Origin: Chryseobacterium sp. JUb7
GTDB lineage: Bacteria; Bacteroidota; Bacteroidia; Flavobacteriales; Weeksellaceae
DNA: 64,000 bases
Assembly (NCBI RefSeq): GCF_024806495.1
Contig: NZ_JANUFF010000007.1
Span: forward strand, 124,001 to 188,000
Reading direction: 5' to 3'
Shown: positions 1 through 9,356 of the stretch, one piece after another
Layout of the letters: each line of letters starts with the position of its first letter
How positions within the stretch are numbered: position 1 is the first letter of the stretch
Made by a program: the position numbers and the translations under genes
Notes under the pieces: generated by a model
The model's input: only the letters and a program-made list of their open reading frames with translations
Database searches by the model: none
What the model was told of the DNA's origin: nothing

Positions 1-333
1 ATTTTGTCGGAAATGTTGAAATGCTCAAATGATCAACTGCTTTTTTTTATAATGACAATCAATATTTAAAAACATAAGATAATACCTGACTTCATCTATT
101 AAAAATTAGAAAAACCCTTAATAATTCACTTTTACACACCGAAAAAAAAACAATATAACACACAGGTTATTAGTAATATATACTATTTTTTCAATTTGAG
201 TATTTCCACTGATTTAATTTTGTTTTCTAACTTCTACCTTTATCCTATCAAAATTAATAAAGACGTCTACAAACAAATTTTGACAGCGGTAACCGAAAAG
301 CTTTTAGAGTAGGAAATACAAAATATTAATATC
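1..333. other. Intergenic stretch at window start, no gene seen
   Basis: AT-rich stretch ahead of the first gene. A frame open from the window edge to a stop at 67-69 could be the last 22 codons of an upstream gene, but it has no recognisable content. A pyrimidine-rich run near 227-250 resembles the run at 49575-49610. I see no RNA gene and no clear TAnnTTTG promoter. Confidence 0.5.
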
Positions 334-735
334 ATGAACCCAATCAAATCATCAAAAATAGTGCTATTACAAGCTCAAGGAAAAGAAGTAGGAAAATATT
401 TAAGCCACGGAAATGGACAAGTTTTTCTGCAAAATGGCATCCAGGGTCTGGGTGAGGTCTTTATTCTTGAAGAATTATCTAATGGTAGAGTTGCACTTAA
501 GTGTATCAGTCGTGAGGAAGGCTTATATCTGAGTCATGCTTTTGACAAATTATGGTTACAAAACGGAATCCAGGGAGAAGGTGAAGAGTGGATACTGAAG
601 GTACACAGCCCTAATAAAGTTTCATTTGACTGTTGCGGTAAAGAAGTTGGTAAAACACTTAGTCATGCCTTTGATAAAATGTGGCTACAGGAGGGATACC
701 AGGGAGAAGGAGAACTATGGGAATTGTTAGATTAA
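334..735 (+). CDS. Small beta-trefoil (fascin/hisactophilin-like) protein
   Basis: A 133-residue protein made of three internal repeats of about 43 residues. LSH motifs lie at 23-25, 66-68 and 109-111, each followed 7-9 residues later by L-Q-x-G-x-Q-G-x-G-E (32-41, 75-84, 118-127). Three repeats of this size filling the whole protein is the plan of a single beta-trefoil domain, and the 'GRVALK...YLS' stretch resembles fascin and hisactophilin repeats. There is no signal peptide, so it is probably cytoplasmic. Ligand and role are unknown; trefoils of this sort bind sugars or proteins. It stands alone, convergent with upp, and shares a terminator with it. The fold is inferred from repeats only. 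Confidence 0.6.
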   Translation: MNPIKSSKIVLLQAQGKEVGKYLSHGNGQVFLQNGIQGLGEVFILEELSNGRVALKCISREEGLYLSHAFDKLWLQNGIQGEGEEWILKVHSPNKVSFDCCGKEVGKTLSHAFDKMWLQEGYQGEGELWELLD

Positions 736-754
736 TCCACAAAACCCCAATAAA

Positions 755-789
755 AAAACCATCATTTTAGTTTATTAAATGATGGTTTT
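755..789. terminator. Bidirectional terminator between beta-trefoil gene and upp
   Basis: A perfect 13-bp stem (755-767 with 777-789) with a 9-nt loop, A-rich on the left and T-rich on the right, lies between two convergent genes and can serve both. Confidence 0.8.
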
Positions 790-825
790 CTATTTTTTAA
801 AAGAATTATTTTAAGTCTGTTAAAA

Positions 826-1479
826 TTATCTCTGAAGTTTTTCTCCGTAGCTCAAATCTCCGGCATCTCCCAATCCGGGTGTGATATAGCCTTTCGAAGT
901 TAATTGTTCGTCAATTGCACCTACCCATATTTTAGCATTCGGGTATGCTTTTTCAATCGTTTCTACTCCTTGTTTTGAAGCAATAGCAGCAACAATATGA
1001 AGTTGAGTAGGATTTCCGTTTGTTAATAAATCTTTGATCGCTTCAATCAGAGAAGCACCGGTTGCCAGCATTGGATCAGCAACAATCAAAGGTCTTCCGT
1101 CGATATTCGGGCACGTTAAATAATCTTGTTTGATCGAGAAATAATCATTTGCATCGTGTTTACGATACGCAGCTACAAAACCACAGTCGGCTCTGTCTAA
1201 ATAATTTAAAATTCCCTGAAACAATGGGACACCAGCTCTCAGAATCGTTGTAATAACGGGCTGAACAGCAATTTCATTTACTTTAATTTTATCTAAAGGA
1301 GTCTGAATTTCAATTTCTTTTTGCTCCAGTCCTTTACTGATTTCGAAAGCCGCAATTTCTCCGATTCTCTCCATATTTCTACGAAACCTCATTCGGTCAT
1401 GTTGGATTTCAACATTTCTAAGTTCATTAATCCAAGTGTTAATCAGTGAAAATTGTTCTGATAAAACGATTGTATTCAT
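826..1479 (-). CDS. upp: Uracil phosphoribosyltransferase
   Basis: Cytosolic salvage enzyme making UMP from uracil and PRPP. The 217-residue length is normal for the family. The PRPP-binding loop is visible as 'VADPMLATGASL', and the C-terminal uracil-binding region ends in 'ITPGLGDAGDLSYGE'. The ATG start is 73 bp downstream of der on the same strand, so the two may be cotranscribed from the der promoter. No TAnnTTTG box is obvious immediately upstream. Confidence 0.95.
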   Translation of the reverse strand: MNTIVLSEQFSLINTWINELRNVEIQHDRMRFRRNMERIGEIAAFEISKGLEQKEIEIQTPLDKIKVNEIAVQPVITTILRAGVPLFQGILNYLDRADCGFVAAYRKHDANDYFSIKQDYLTCPNIDGRPLIVADPMLATGASLIEAIKDLLTNGNPTQLHIVAAIASKQGVETIEKAYPNAKIWVGAIDEQLTSKGYITPGLGDAGDLSYGEKLQR

Positions 1480-1552
1480 TATTTTGCTAAGCTTTTATAT
1501 AAATTTAATTATGAATAAAATCCCTCCTAGAAAATCTAAAAGGGATTGTAAT

Positions 1553-2863
1553 TTATTTCTGTCTGAAATACACCTCAATTGGAACTCCGGTAAACCCGAA
1601 TTCTTTTCTCAATTGGTTTTCAGTAAATCTTTTGTATGGTTCTTTTACGTACTGTGGTAAGTTACAGAAAAATACAAACTGCGGAGACGGTGTTGGAAGC
1701 TGTACGCAATATTTGATTTTAATGAATTTACCTTTGTTTGCTGGTGGCGGAGTCTGCTCAAAAATCGGAAGCATAATCTCATTCAATTTTGAAGTTTTGA
1801 TTTTCTTCTTACGATCTTCATAAACAGTCATGGCCATTTCTACAGCTTTCAGAATTCTCTGTTTCGTTAATGCAGAAACAAAAAGAATAGGAATATCACT
1901 GAACTGGCCAATTTTATCTCTGATCGATTTTTCGAAATCTCTGATGGTATTGGTATGCTTATCTTCAACAAGATCCCATTTGTTCACCACGATCACGATA
2001 CCTTTTCTGTTTTTCTGTGCCAAACCGAAGATGTTCATATCCTGAGATTCCCATCCAAGAGTAGCATCCACCATGATAATTACAACATCAGAATATTCAA
2101 TAGAACGGATAGAACGCATTACAGAATAGAATTCCAAATCTTCATTTACTTTAGATTTTCTTCTCATCCCGGCAGTGTCTACCAACACAAACTCGTGACC
2201 AAATTTATTGTAAAGTGTCTGAATACTGTCTCTTGTTGTCCCAGCAACATCTGTTACAATATTTCTGTCGGCATCAAGCAAAGCATTCGTCAAAGTAGAT
2301 TTTCCTACATTCGGACGACCGGCAATCGTAATTTTAGGAAGCCCTTCAAACGGATCTTTATAATCTGTAGTCGGGAAATCTTTAACCACATCATCTAAAA
2401 CCTCACCCGTTCCTGAACCGGTAGCCGAAGATAAAGTATAGTATTTTTCGATTCCCAGCTGATAAAACTCTGTAGCAGCCAATTCTTCTTTAGCAGAATC
2501 AACTTTATTGATAACAATATAAACAGGTTTTTTTGATCTTCTCAACATCTCGTGAATCTCGTAATCTGTATCAGTAAGACCTTCTTCTACATTTAACATA
2601 AAAATGATAGACGTAGCTTCATCAATAGCCAACTGTACCTGTTTTGAGATTTCTCCCTGGAAAACATCATCATTATTCACATCGTAACCTCCTGTATCAA
2701 TAACAGTGAAGTCTACGCCATTCCAGTCAGATTTCCCGTAGTGACGGTCTCTGGTAACGCCGGCAGTAGAGTCTACGATAGCTTCTCTTCTTTCCAGTAA
2801 ACGATTAAAAAGTGTGGATTTTCCTACGTTGGGACGCCCAACGATTGCGACAATATTCGACAT
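1553..2863 (-). CDS. der: Ribosome biogenesis GTPase Der (EngA)
   Basis: Tandem-GTPase that acts in 50S subunit assembly. Two G domains are visible, each with the P-loop GRPNVGKST (N-terminal copy and a second about residue 182), DTGGY/DTAGM G3 motifs and NKVD/NKWD G4 motifs, followed by a KH-like C-terminal domain. The 436-residue length is typical. The start MSNIVAIVGRPN places the first P-loop where expected. A TAnnTTTG box on the minus strand at 2946-2953 gives a leader of about 75 nt. Probably cotranscribed with upp. Confidence 0.97.
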   Translation of the reverse strand: MSNIVAIVGRPNVGKSTLFNRLLERREAIVDSTAGVTRDRHYGKSDWNGVDFTVIDTGGYDVNNDDVFQGEISKQVQLAIDEATSIIFMLNVEEGLTDTDYEIHEMLRRSKKPVYIVINKVDSAKEELAATEFYQLGIEKYYTLSSATGSGTGEVLDDVVKDFPTTDYKDPFEGLPKITIAGRPNVGKSTLTNALLDADRNIVTDVAGTTRDSIQTLYNKFGHEFVLVDTAGMRRKSKVNEDLEFYSVMRSIRSIEYSDVVIIMVDATLGWESQDMNIFGLAQKNRKGIVIVVNKWDLVEDKHTNTIRDFEKSIRDKIGQFSDIPILFVSALTKQRILKAVEMAMTVYEDRKKKIKTSKLNEIMLPIFEQTPPPANKGKFIKIKYCVQLPTPSPQFVFFCNLPQYVKEPYKRFTENQLRKEFGFTGVPIEVYFRQK

Positions 2864-2945
2864 AAAAATGTTTAATAATCCTTTGCCTAAAGCTTAGGAT
2901 AAGTTATTAATGGGTTTCTCCAACTTTTGGAGCCCAATTTTTTTG

Positions 2946-2953
2946 CAAAGATA
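2946..2953 (-). promoter_or_regulatory. -7 promoter box for der
   Basis: Reads TATCTTTG on the minus strand, an exact match to the Bacteroidota -7 consensus TAnnTTTG. The predicted start of transcription is near 2940. Confidence 0.6.
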
Positions 2954-3180
2954 AGGTTTTTATTTCATTCTGATTTTGACGATAAGAATGAAATAAGAGA
3001 TCATCAGAAAATATAAAATGGAATATGAATTAAAATAACGGATACTGAACACCTATTTTAATATTTCCCCTAAAAAAACATTAAAAAATAATTCTTTGAA
3101 TATCAATAAATAAGGGTTTAAACAAACATTTTCCGTTAATTATTTTTCCAATTCTATTTTTATTTTTAAAATAAATTATA

Positions 3181-3188
3181 TAGATTTG
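3181..3188 (+). promoter_or_regulatory. -7 promoter box for tRNA-Gln
   Basis: TAGATTTG matches TAnnTTTG and ends 16 bp before the mature 5' end of the tRNA, giving a short 5' trailer for RNase P. The rest of 2864-3180 is AT-rich and holds the der promoter but no gene. Confidence 0.65.
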
Positions 3189-3204
3189 CACCACCAAAAA
3201 ATAC

Positions 3205-3275
3205 AGACCTATAGTGTAACGGTAACACTCCGGTTTTTGGTACCGTCATTCGGGGTTCGAATCCCTGTGGGTCTA
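3205..3275 (+). tRNA. tRNA-Gln (anticodon TTG)
   Basis: A cloverleaf can be drawn. The acceptor stem is AGACCTA with TGGGTCT (one G-T pair). The D arm is GTGT/ACAC. The anticodon stem is CCGGT/ACCGT with loop TTTTGGT and anticodon TTG at 3237-3239. The T arm is CGGGG-TTCGAAT-CCCTG, and the discriminator base is A3275. The outer anticodon-stem pair (C-T) is mismatched. The CCA end is not encoded: CAA follows the discriminator. A terminator hairpin follows directly. Confidence 0.93.
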
Positions 3276-3276
3276 C

Positions 3277-3302
3277 AAACCATCCTTTTTTAAGGATGGT
3301 TT
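3277..3302 (+). terminator. Terminator of tRNA-Gln
   Basis: AAACCATCCTT (3277-3287) pairs perfectly with AAGGATGGTTT (3292-3302) across a 4-nt T loop, followed by a T-rich run, immediately after the tRNA. Confidence 0.85.
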
Positions 3303-3327
3303 ATTTTTTTAGTAGCCCAAAATAAAA

Positions 3328-3355
3328 AAGGCAGCTTTAAAAATAAAGCCACCTT
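3328..3355 (-). terminator. Terminator of katG
   Basis: The 12-nt arms 3328-3339 and 3344-3355 pair with a 2-nt internal mismatch. On the minus strand the hairpin is followed by a T run. It starts 21 nt beyond the katG stop. Confidence 0.6.
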
Positions 3356-3376
3356 AGATTAATATTACGTTTTTGA

Positions 3377-5683
<2,307 letters not shown>

Positions 5684-5707
5684 TTAATTTTCTTCTTTAA
5701 GACTGAG

Positions 5708-5715
5708 CAAACTTA
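5708..5715 (-). promoter_or_regulatory. -7 promoter box for katG
   Basis: TAAGTTTG on the minus strand matches TAnnTTTG, about 57 bp upstream of the katG start. Confidence 0.6.
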
Positions 5716-5739
5716 CAACTGTTACAAAATAAATACAAT

Positions 5740-5763
5740 CTATCGAAAATATTTTTACGATAG
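5740..5763. promoter_or_regulatory. Inverted repeat upstream of katG, possible OxyR site
   Basis: CTATCG (5740-5745) and CGATAG (5758-5763) form an inverted repeat with a 12-nt AT spacer. It lies just upstream of the -33 region of the katG promoter, where a LysR-type activator would sit. The CTAT/ATAG content recalls OxyR sites. Assignment is inference. The remainder of 5764-5990 is AT-rich and appears empty. Confidence 0.4.
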
Positions 5764-5993
5764 TTAAAAACAATAACAAATCTTAAATCATTGATTTCCC
5801 GACTGCATAGAGACAAAAAGTACAATAATGCAATTAAGGTAGTAAAATTTTACATTAAATTAAATAAGAATCAAAGACAAACAAACATATTTAGAATTAT
5901 TCAAGCCAGTGTTAACAGTTTCATAAATTTTAGACTTTTTAATTATCAAAAATTTAATTAACTTTATCTGTTTACAAAACTTGAAATTAAGAT

Positions 5994-6455
5994 ATGAAAA
6001 AAGTATTAGTTGTATTTCTTGTGGCATTTATTATTATTCAGTTTTTTCCAATTGATAAAACCAACCCCGCTCCTACTCCGGGAATGGATTTTTTAACCAT
6101 AAAAAATACCCCACCTGAAATTGCAAAACTGATCAGTACTTCATGCTACGACTGTCATTCCAATGAAACAAAATATCCCTGGTATTCAAATTTTGCTCCT
6201 TCCTCCTGGTTTCTGAAAAATCATATCAGCGAAGGGAGAAAACATCTTAATTTCTCTACCTTTGCAACTTACGAGCCTAAAAGACAGGCTCACAAATTAG
6301 AGGAATGTATTGAAATGGTTGAGAAAAAAGAAATGCCTCTGGAGTCTTATTATATAGGACATCAGGATGCAAAACTCACCGATGAGCAAAGAAAATTGTT
6401 AATTGACTATTTCAAGAAAGAAAAATCGGAAACCGAAAGAAAAATGGCATTTTAA
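5994..6455 (+). CDS. Membrane-anchored haem-binding domain protein
   Basis: A 153-residue protein with an N-terminal hydrophobic segment (residues 2-18) that probably anchors it facing the periplasm. A single c-type haem site CYDCH lies near residues 52-56, followed by 'SNETKYPWYSNFAPSSWFL', the layout of the haem-binding domain family (Haem_bd) common in Bacteroidota. It probably takes part in electron transfer, partner unknown. It is followed after 12 bp by the DCC protein gene, so a two-gene operon is likely. Confidence 0.8.
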   Translation: MKKVLVVFLVAFIIIQFFPIDKTNPAPTPGMDFLTIKNTPPEIAKLISTSCYDCHSNETKYPWYSNFAPSSWFLKNHISEGRKHLNFSTFATYEPKRQAHKLEECIEMVEKKEMPLESYYIGHQDAKLTDEQRKLLIDYFKKEKSETERKMAF

Positions 6456-6467
6456 AATTAATAAATC

Positions 6468-6881
6468 ATGAAGGAGATCTGGCAGGAAAAACATATCGTA
6501 TTTTTTGATGGAGACTGTGGAGTCTGCAATTTCTGGGTACAATGGATTTTAGAGAGAGATACAAAAGATCAATTTATGTTTGCATCTCTTCAGTCGGATT
6601 TCGGTCAAAATTTTTTATCCGAAAGAGGTTTAAAAACCAATGTTTTTAACACCATGTATCTTTGGAAACCCAATCAATATTATTTAATAAAATCTCAGGC
6701 AGTTTTGCAAATCGCAAATTTGCTGGGTGGCATTTATAAGCTCTCCGGAATTGGAAAAATGATTCCAAAAGCTATAAGTGATCAGGTCTATGATATAATT
6801 TCAAGAAACAGAATGAAACTGGCGAATCAGAAATGTTATCTGCCGACACCTCATCAAAAGAAGAAATTTATTGAGGTGTGA
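6468..6881 (+). CDS. DCC-family thiol-disulfide oxidoreductase (DUF393)
   Basis: A 137-residue cytoplasmic protein. The family motif F-F-D-G-D-C-G-V-C stands at the N-terminus, with DGDCGVC giving the D-x-x-C-x-x-C redox site. The family is predicted to have a thioredoxin-like fold and acts in thiol-disulfide exchange; no specific substrate is known. It is adjacent to the haem-binding gene (12 bp gap). A dispersed inverted-repeat element and a terminator separate it from the convergent amylase gene. Confidence 0.85.
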   Translation: MKEIWQEKHIVFFDGDCGVCNFWVQWILERDTKDQFMFASLQSDFGQNFLSERGLKTNVFNTMYLWKPNQYYLIKSQAVLQIANLLGGIYKLSGIGKMIPKAISDQVYDIISRNRMKLANQKCYLPTPHQKKKFIEV

Positions 6882-6896
6882 TACTTACATTATAAA

Positions 6897-6988
6897 TGCT
6901 TCGACAGGCTCAGCATAACATCGCTACAAAATAGCCGCAAAATATAAGAATATAGTATTAGAGTTGTCATGCTGAACTCGCCGAAGCA
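6897..6988. repeat. REP-like inverted-repeat element, copy 1
   Basis: The arms 6897-6920 (TGCTTCGACAGGCTCAGCAT...) and 6965-6988 are imperfect inverted copies with a spacer containing TAGTATTAGAG. The same arms recur at 53605-53679 and 55674-55772. All three copies lie between convergent genes. Confidence 0.75.
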
Positions 6989-7006
6989 TCTCTTCTAAAA
7001 AAAACA

Positions 7007-7034
7007 AAGACTGCTTCTGCATAGAAACAGTCTT
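7007..7034. terminator. Terminator of amylase gene
   Basis: AAGACTG and CAGTCTT arms enclose a second TTCT/AGAA stem. It lies 26 nt beyond the amylase stop on the minus strand. Confidence 0.6.
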
Positions 7035-7059
7035 CTTTATTTAGATATATTTTACATTT

Positions 7060-8490
7060 TTATTGATTCAAAGACCAGACAGAATAAGAATTTGGCGCAC
7101 ATTGAATTTTCACCCATTTATCAGCCTGTGTGGTTGGATACCAGCTTGAACTTCCCGTAAAATCTTTAATCTGCTGGCTCGTCCAATTCGTCTGAATCCA
7201 TCTTTCCTGCCAGCTTGAAGAATTATTAATATAAACGACCAATCCGGGATTTCCATTGTAACCGTTTCTTCTTGCAATATATTCATCATTGTCCGTATAC
7301 AAAATTGAAGTTGTTCCCGTAGCCTTATTGTTGTGAATCCAGATCAGATTGTTCAGCCTTTCTTTATTCAGCCACTCTTCATAATCCCTGTAGAATATTG
7401 TAGGATACCCTTCATGAGTCAGAATATAAGCATAGGCCAGCATTTTGTTGTAAATGACATCTGTATCGTGATTGGCAACAAAGGTTACGGCTTTATAAGG
7501 ATTTCTTTTCCACATCATATCGTCATTGAGAGCATTTAAGTTTCCATTGTCAAATGCTTCATCCATTTTATAATACGCTGCAAAATCGAATACGGAACTG
7601 TTGGCATTATTGGCCCACCATTCCAAAGTATTGACATTAGAATCCCATAATTCACCAACAGAAAATCCACCTACATTGGAATTCCAGGTATTCACCACCC
7701 AAGGTCCGAAACCCTTCACATAATCAAACCTCCATCCATCAAACTTCATCACATTCTTATAATACTTCCCTACAGAATCATCTCTTCCCCACAACCAGTC
7801 CTGAACATAAGGATTCGCATGACACAGATCCGGGAAGCCGCCAAAAGCTCCTTCATCATTATTTCCGTAAGCATTTTTGTAAAAATCATTATAACTTCTT
7901 GGAAACTTTCCTGAAGCAATTCCTGAAAAATCAGTCCAGGTATTGGTTCCGGTAAAAGGATTGGCTTGCGATTGCCCGCCACTGTTGTGATTAATAACAA
8001 TATCTGCATACACCTGCATATTTTCTGCATGAGCCTTTGTGATCAATGCTTCAAGTTCTGTTCTTGAGCCAAACCGGGTTTCCACACTTCCATTTTGGTT
8101 AAAATTTCCAAAATCATAGTAATCCGTCGGATCATATCCCATTGAATAGGCTCCGTTTTGTGCTTTTGAAGCCGGCGGCAGCCAGATGGCACCAACTCCT
8201 GCATTTGACCAGTCGGTTACTTTTCCTTTCACCGTATTCCACCAGTTCCCACCATCGGGAACATCCCAATAAAACCCTTGCATCAGAACACTTCCCCCCG
8301 GTCCGGCAACAAATTTTGCCTGAGCTGAAGTTCCTGTACTGAAAGGTCGCCCGTCATGTTTGGTAACATTCACTATTTTATCATGAATCTCCATTTGTTT
8401 TGGAGTTTCAGTAATGGCTTCATCCGCATTCTGACACGAATTTATAAAGCCCAAAGCCAGTAATGAAATTAATAAATGTGTTTTTTTCAT
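7060..8490 (-). CDS. Alpha-amylase lipoprotein (GH13)
   Basis: Secreted or surface endo-amylase cutting alpha-1,4-glucan. The lipoprotein signal ends at Cys19 (LGFINSC). Conserved GH13 regions are all present: 'YADIVINHN' (161-169), 'GWRFDYVKGF' with nucleophile Asp256, 'VGELWD' with acid/base Glu280, and 'FVANHDTD' with Asp342. The GWRFDYVKG form of region II resembles the plant/archaeal amylase branch rather than the liquefying Bacillus type. The 476-residue length suits catalytic domain plus C-terminal beta sandwich. It is a single gene with no SusC/D partner here. Confidence 0.93.
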   Translation of the reverse strand: MKKTHLLISLLALGFINSCQNADEAITETPKQMEIHDKIVNVTKHDGRPFSTGTSAQAKFVAGPGGSVLMQGFYWDVPDGGNWWNTVKGKVTDWSNAGVGAIWLPPASKAQNGAYSMGYDPTDYYDFGNFNQNGSVETRFGSRTELEALITKAHAENMQVYADIVINHNSGGQSQANPFTGTNTWTDFSGIASGKFPRSYNDFYKNAYGNNDEGAFGGFPDLCHANPYVQDWLWGRDDSVGKYYKNVMKFDGWRFDYVKGFGPWVVNTWNSNVGGFSVGELWDSNVNTLEWWANNANSSVFDFAAYYKMDEAFDNGNLNALNDDMMWKRNPYKAVTFVANHDTDVIYNKMLAYAYILTHEGYPTIFYRDYEEWLNKERLNNLIWIHNNKATGTTSILYTDNDEYIARRNGYNGNPGLVVYINNSSSWQERWIQTNWTSQQIKDFTGSSSWYPTTQADKWVKIQCAPNSYSVWSLNQ

Positions 8491-8665
8491 ATCGAAAGTT
8501 TTAATTATTAAAGCATTAACTAAATTACAATTTTATTAAATAAAATTCTATTCCGAGTGAAATATTTTCTTGAATCAATATTGATATTCATAAAATTATT
8601 ATTTAAATCTTCATTAAAAAATTATAAACTTTAAAGATTTTCGGTACAATTTTTCCATTAATCCA

Positions 8666-8673
8666 TATATTTG
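8666..8673 (+). promoter_or_regulatory. -7 promoter box for DUF4290 gene
   Basis: TATATTTG matches TAnnTTTG and ends only 6 nt before the ATG at 8680. The message is probably leaderless or nearly so. Confidence 0.65.
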
Positions 8674-8679
8674 CAGACT

Positions 8680-9354
8680 ATGGAATACAATACCCAAAAA
8701 ACTCAGCTTCATTTGCCCGAATACGGCAGAATTATACAACAGTTGGTTGAACGTTGCAAAGAGCTTTCTACAAAAGAAGAAAGAAGCGAAATGGCAATGG
8801 CAATCATTGATTTTATGGGTCAGAGAAACCCTCAACTTCGCGATGAAGAAAATTATAAACATAAACTTTGGGACCATCTTTTTATTTTAGCCAATTATGA
8901 TCTGGATGTAGATTCTCCATATCCTTTTCCAACGAGAGAAGAACTGGCAGAAAAACCAAAAAGAATGGAATATCCAAAACTTCAGGGTGATTTTAAATTT
9001 TACGGGAAAAGTATTCTTCAATTAATAGAAAAAGCAATTGAACTTGAACAAGGTGACGAAAAGGAAGCCCTGATCGAGGTTATTGCCAACAATATGAAGA
9101 AATCTTACAACGTATATAATAAAGAGCATGTAACGGATGATGTAATCTTCCGCCACTTGAAAGAACTTTCGGAAAACAGATTGGATCTTACCGGAATAGA
9201 CTCTCTGGAAAAGAGTAAAATCTATTACACGACCAATAACAACAACCGAAATAATAACAACAATAACAGGAATAACAACCGAAACAACCAAAATAACAAA
9301 AGAAGACACAACAACAATAACAACAACAATAATCATAATAAAAACAGAAAGTAG
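8680..9354 (+). CDS. DUF4290 protein with Asn-rich tail
   Basis: A 224-residue cytoplasmic protein of the Bacteroidota-specific DUF4290 family, function unknown. The helical domain occupies about residues 1-185. The tail (about 190-224) is a low-complexity run of Asn with scattered Arg/Lys/His, encoded by AAC/AAT repeats. I start at ATG 8680, not at the in-frame TTG 8671, because that TTG is the end of the -7 box. murA begins 2 bp after the stop, so the two are cotranscribed and probably translationally coupled. Confidence 0.85.
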   Translation: MEYNTQKTQLHLPEYGRIIQQLVERCKELSTKEERSEMAMAIIDFMGQRNPQLRDEENYKHKLWDHLFILANYDLDVDSPYPFPTREELAEKPKRMEYPKLQGDFKFYGKSILQLIEKAIELEQGDEKEALIEVIANNMKKSYNVYNKEHVTDDVIFRHLKELSENRLDLTGIDSLEKSKIYYTTNNNNRNNNNNNRNNNRNNQNNKRRHNNNNNNNNHNKNRK

Positions 9355-9356
9355 AC

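Noticed and set aside
1..69. Open frame from the window edge to a stop at 67-69
   Set aside because: Only 22 codons with no recognisable motif; it could be a gene tail or chance, so it is not called.
1955..2398. 147-codon open frame opposite der (and similar frames opposite katG, amylase and upp)
   Set aside because: Composition shadows of strongly coding genes on the other strand.
9225..9350. AAC/AAT repeat run as a possible CRISPR or satellite
   Set aside because: It is in frame inside the DUF4290 gene and encodes the Asn-rich tail.
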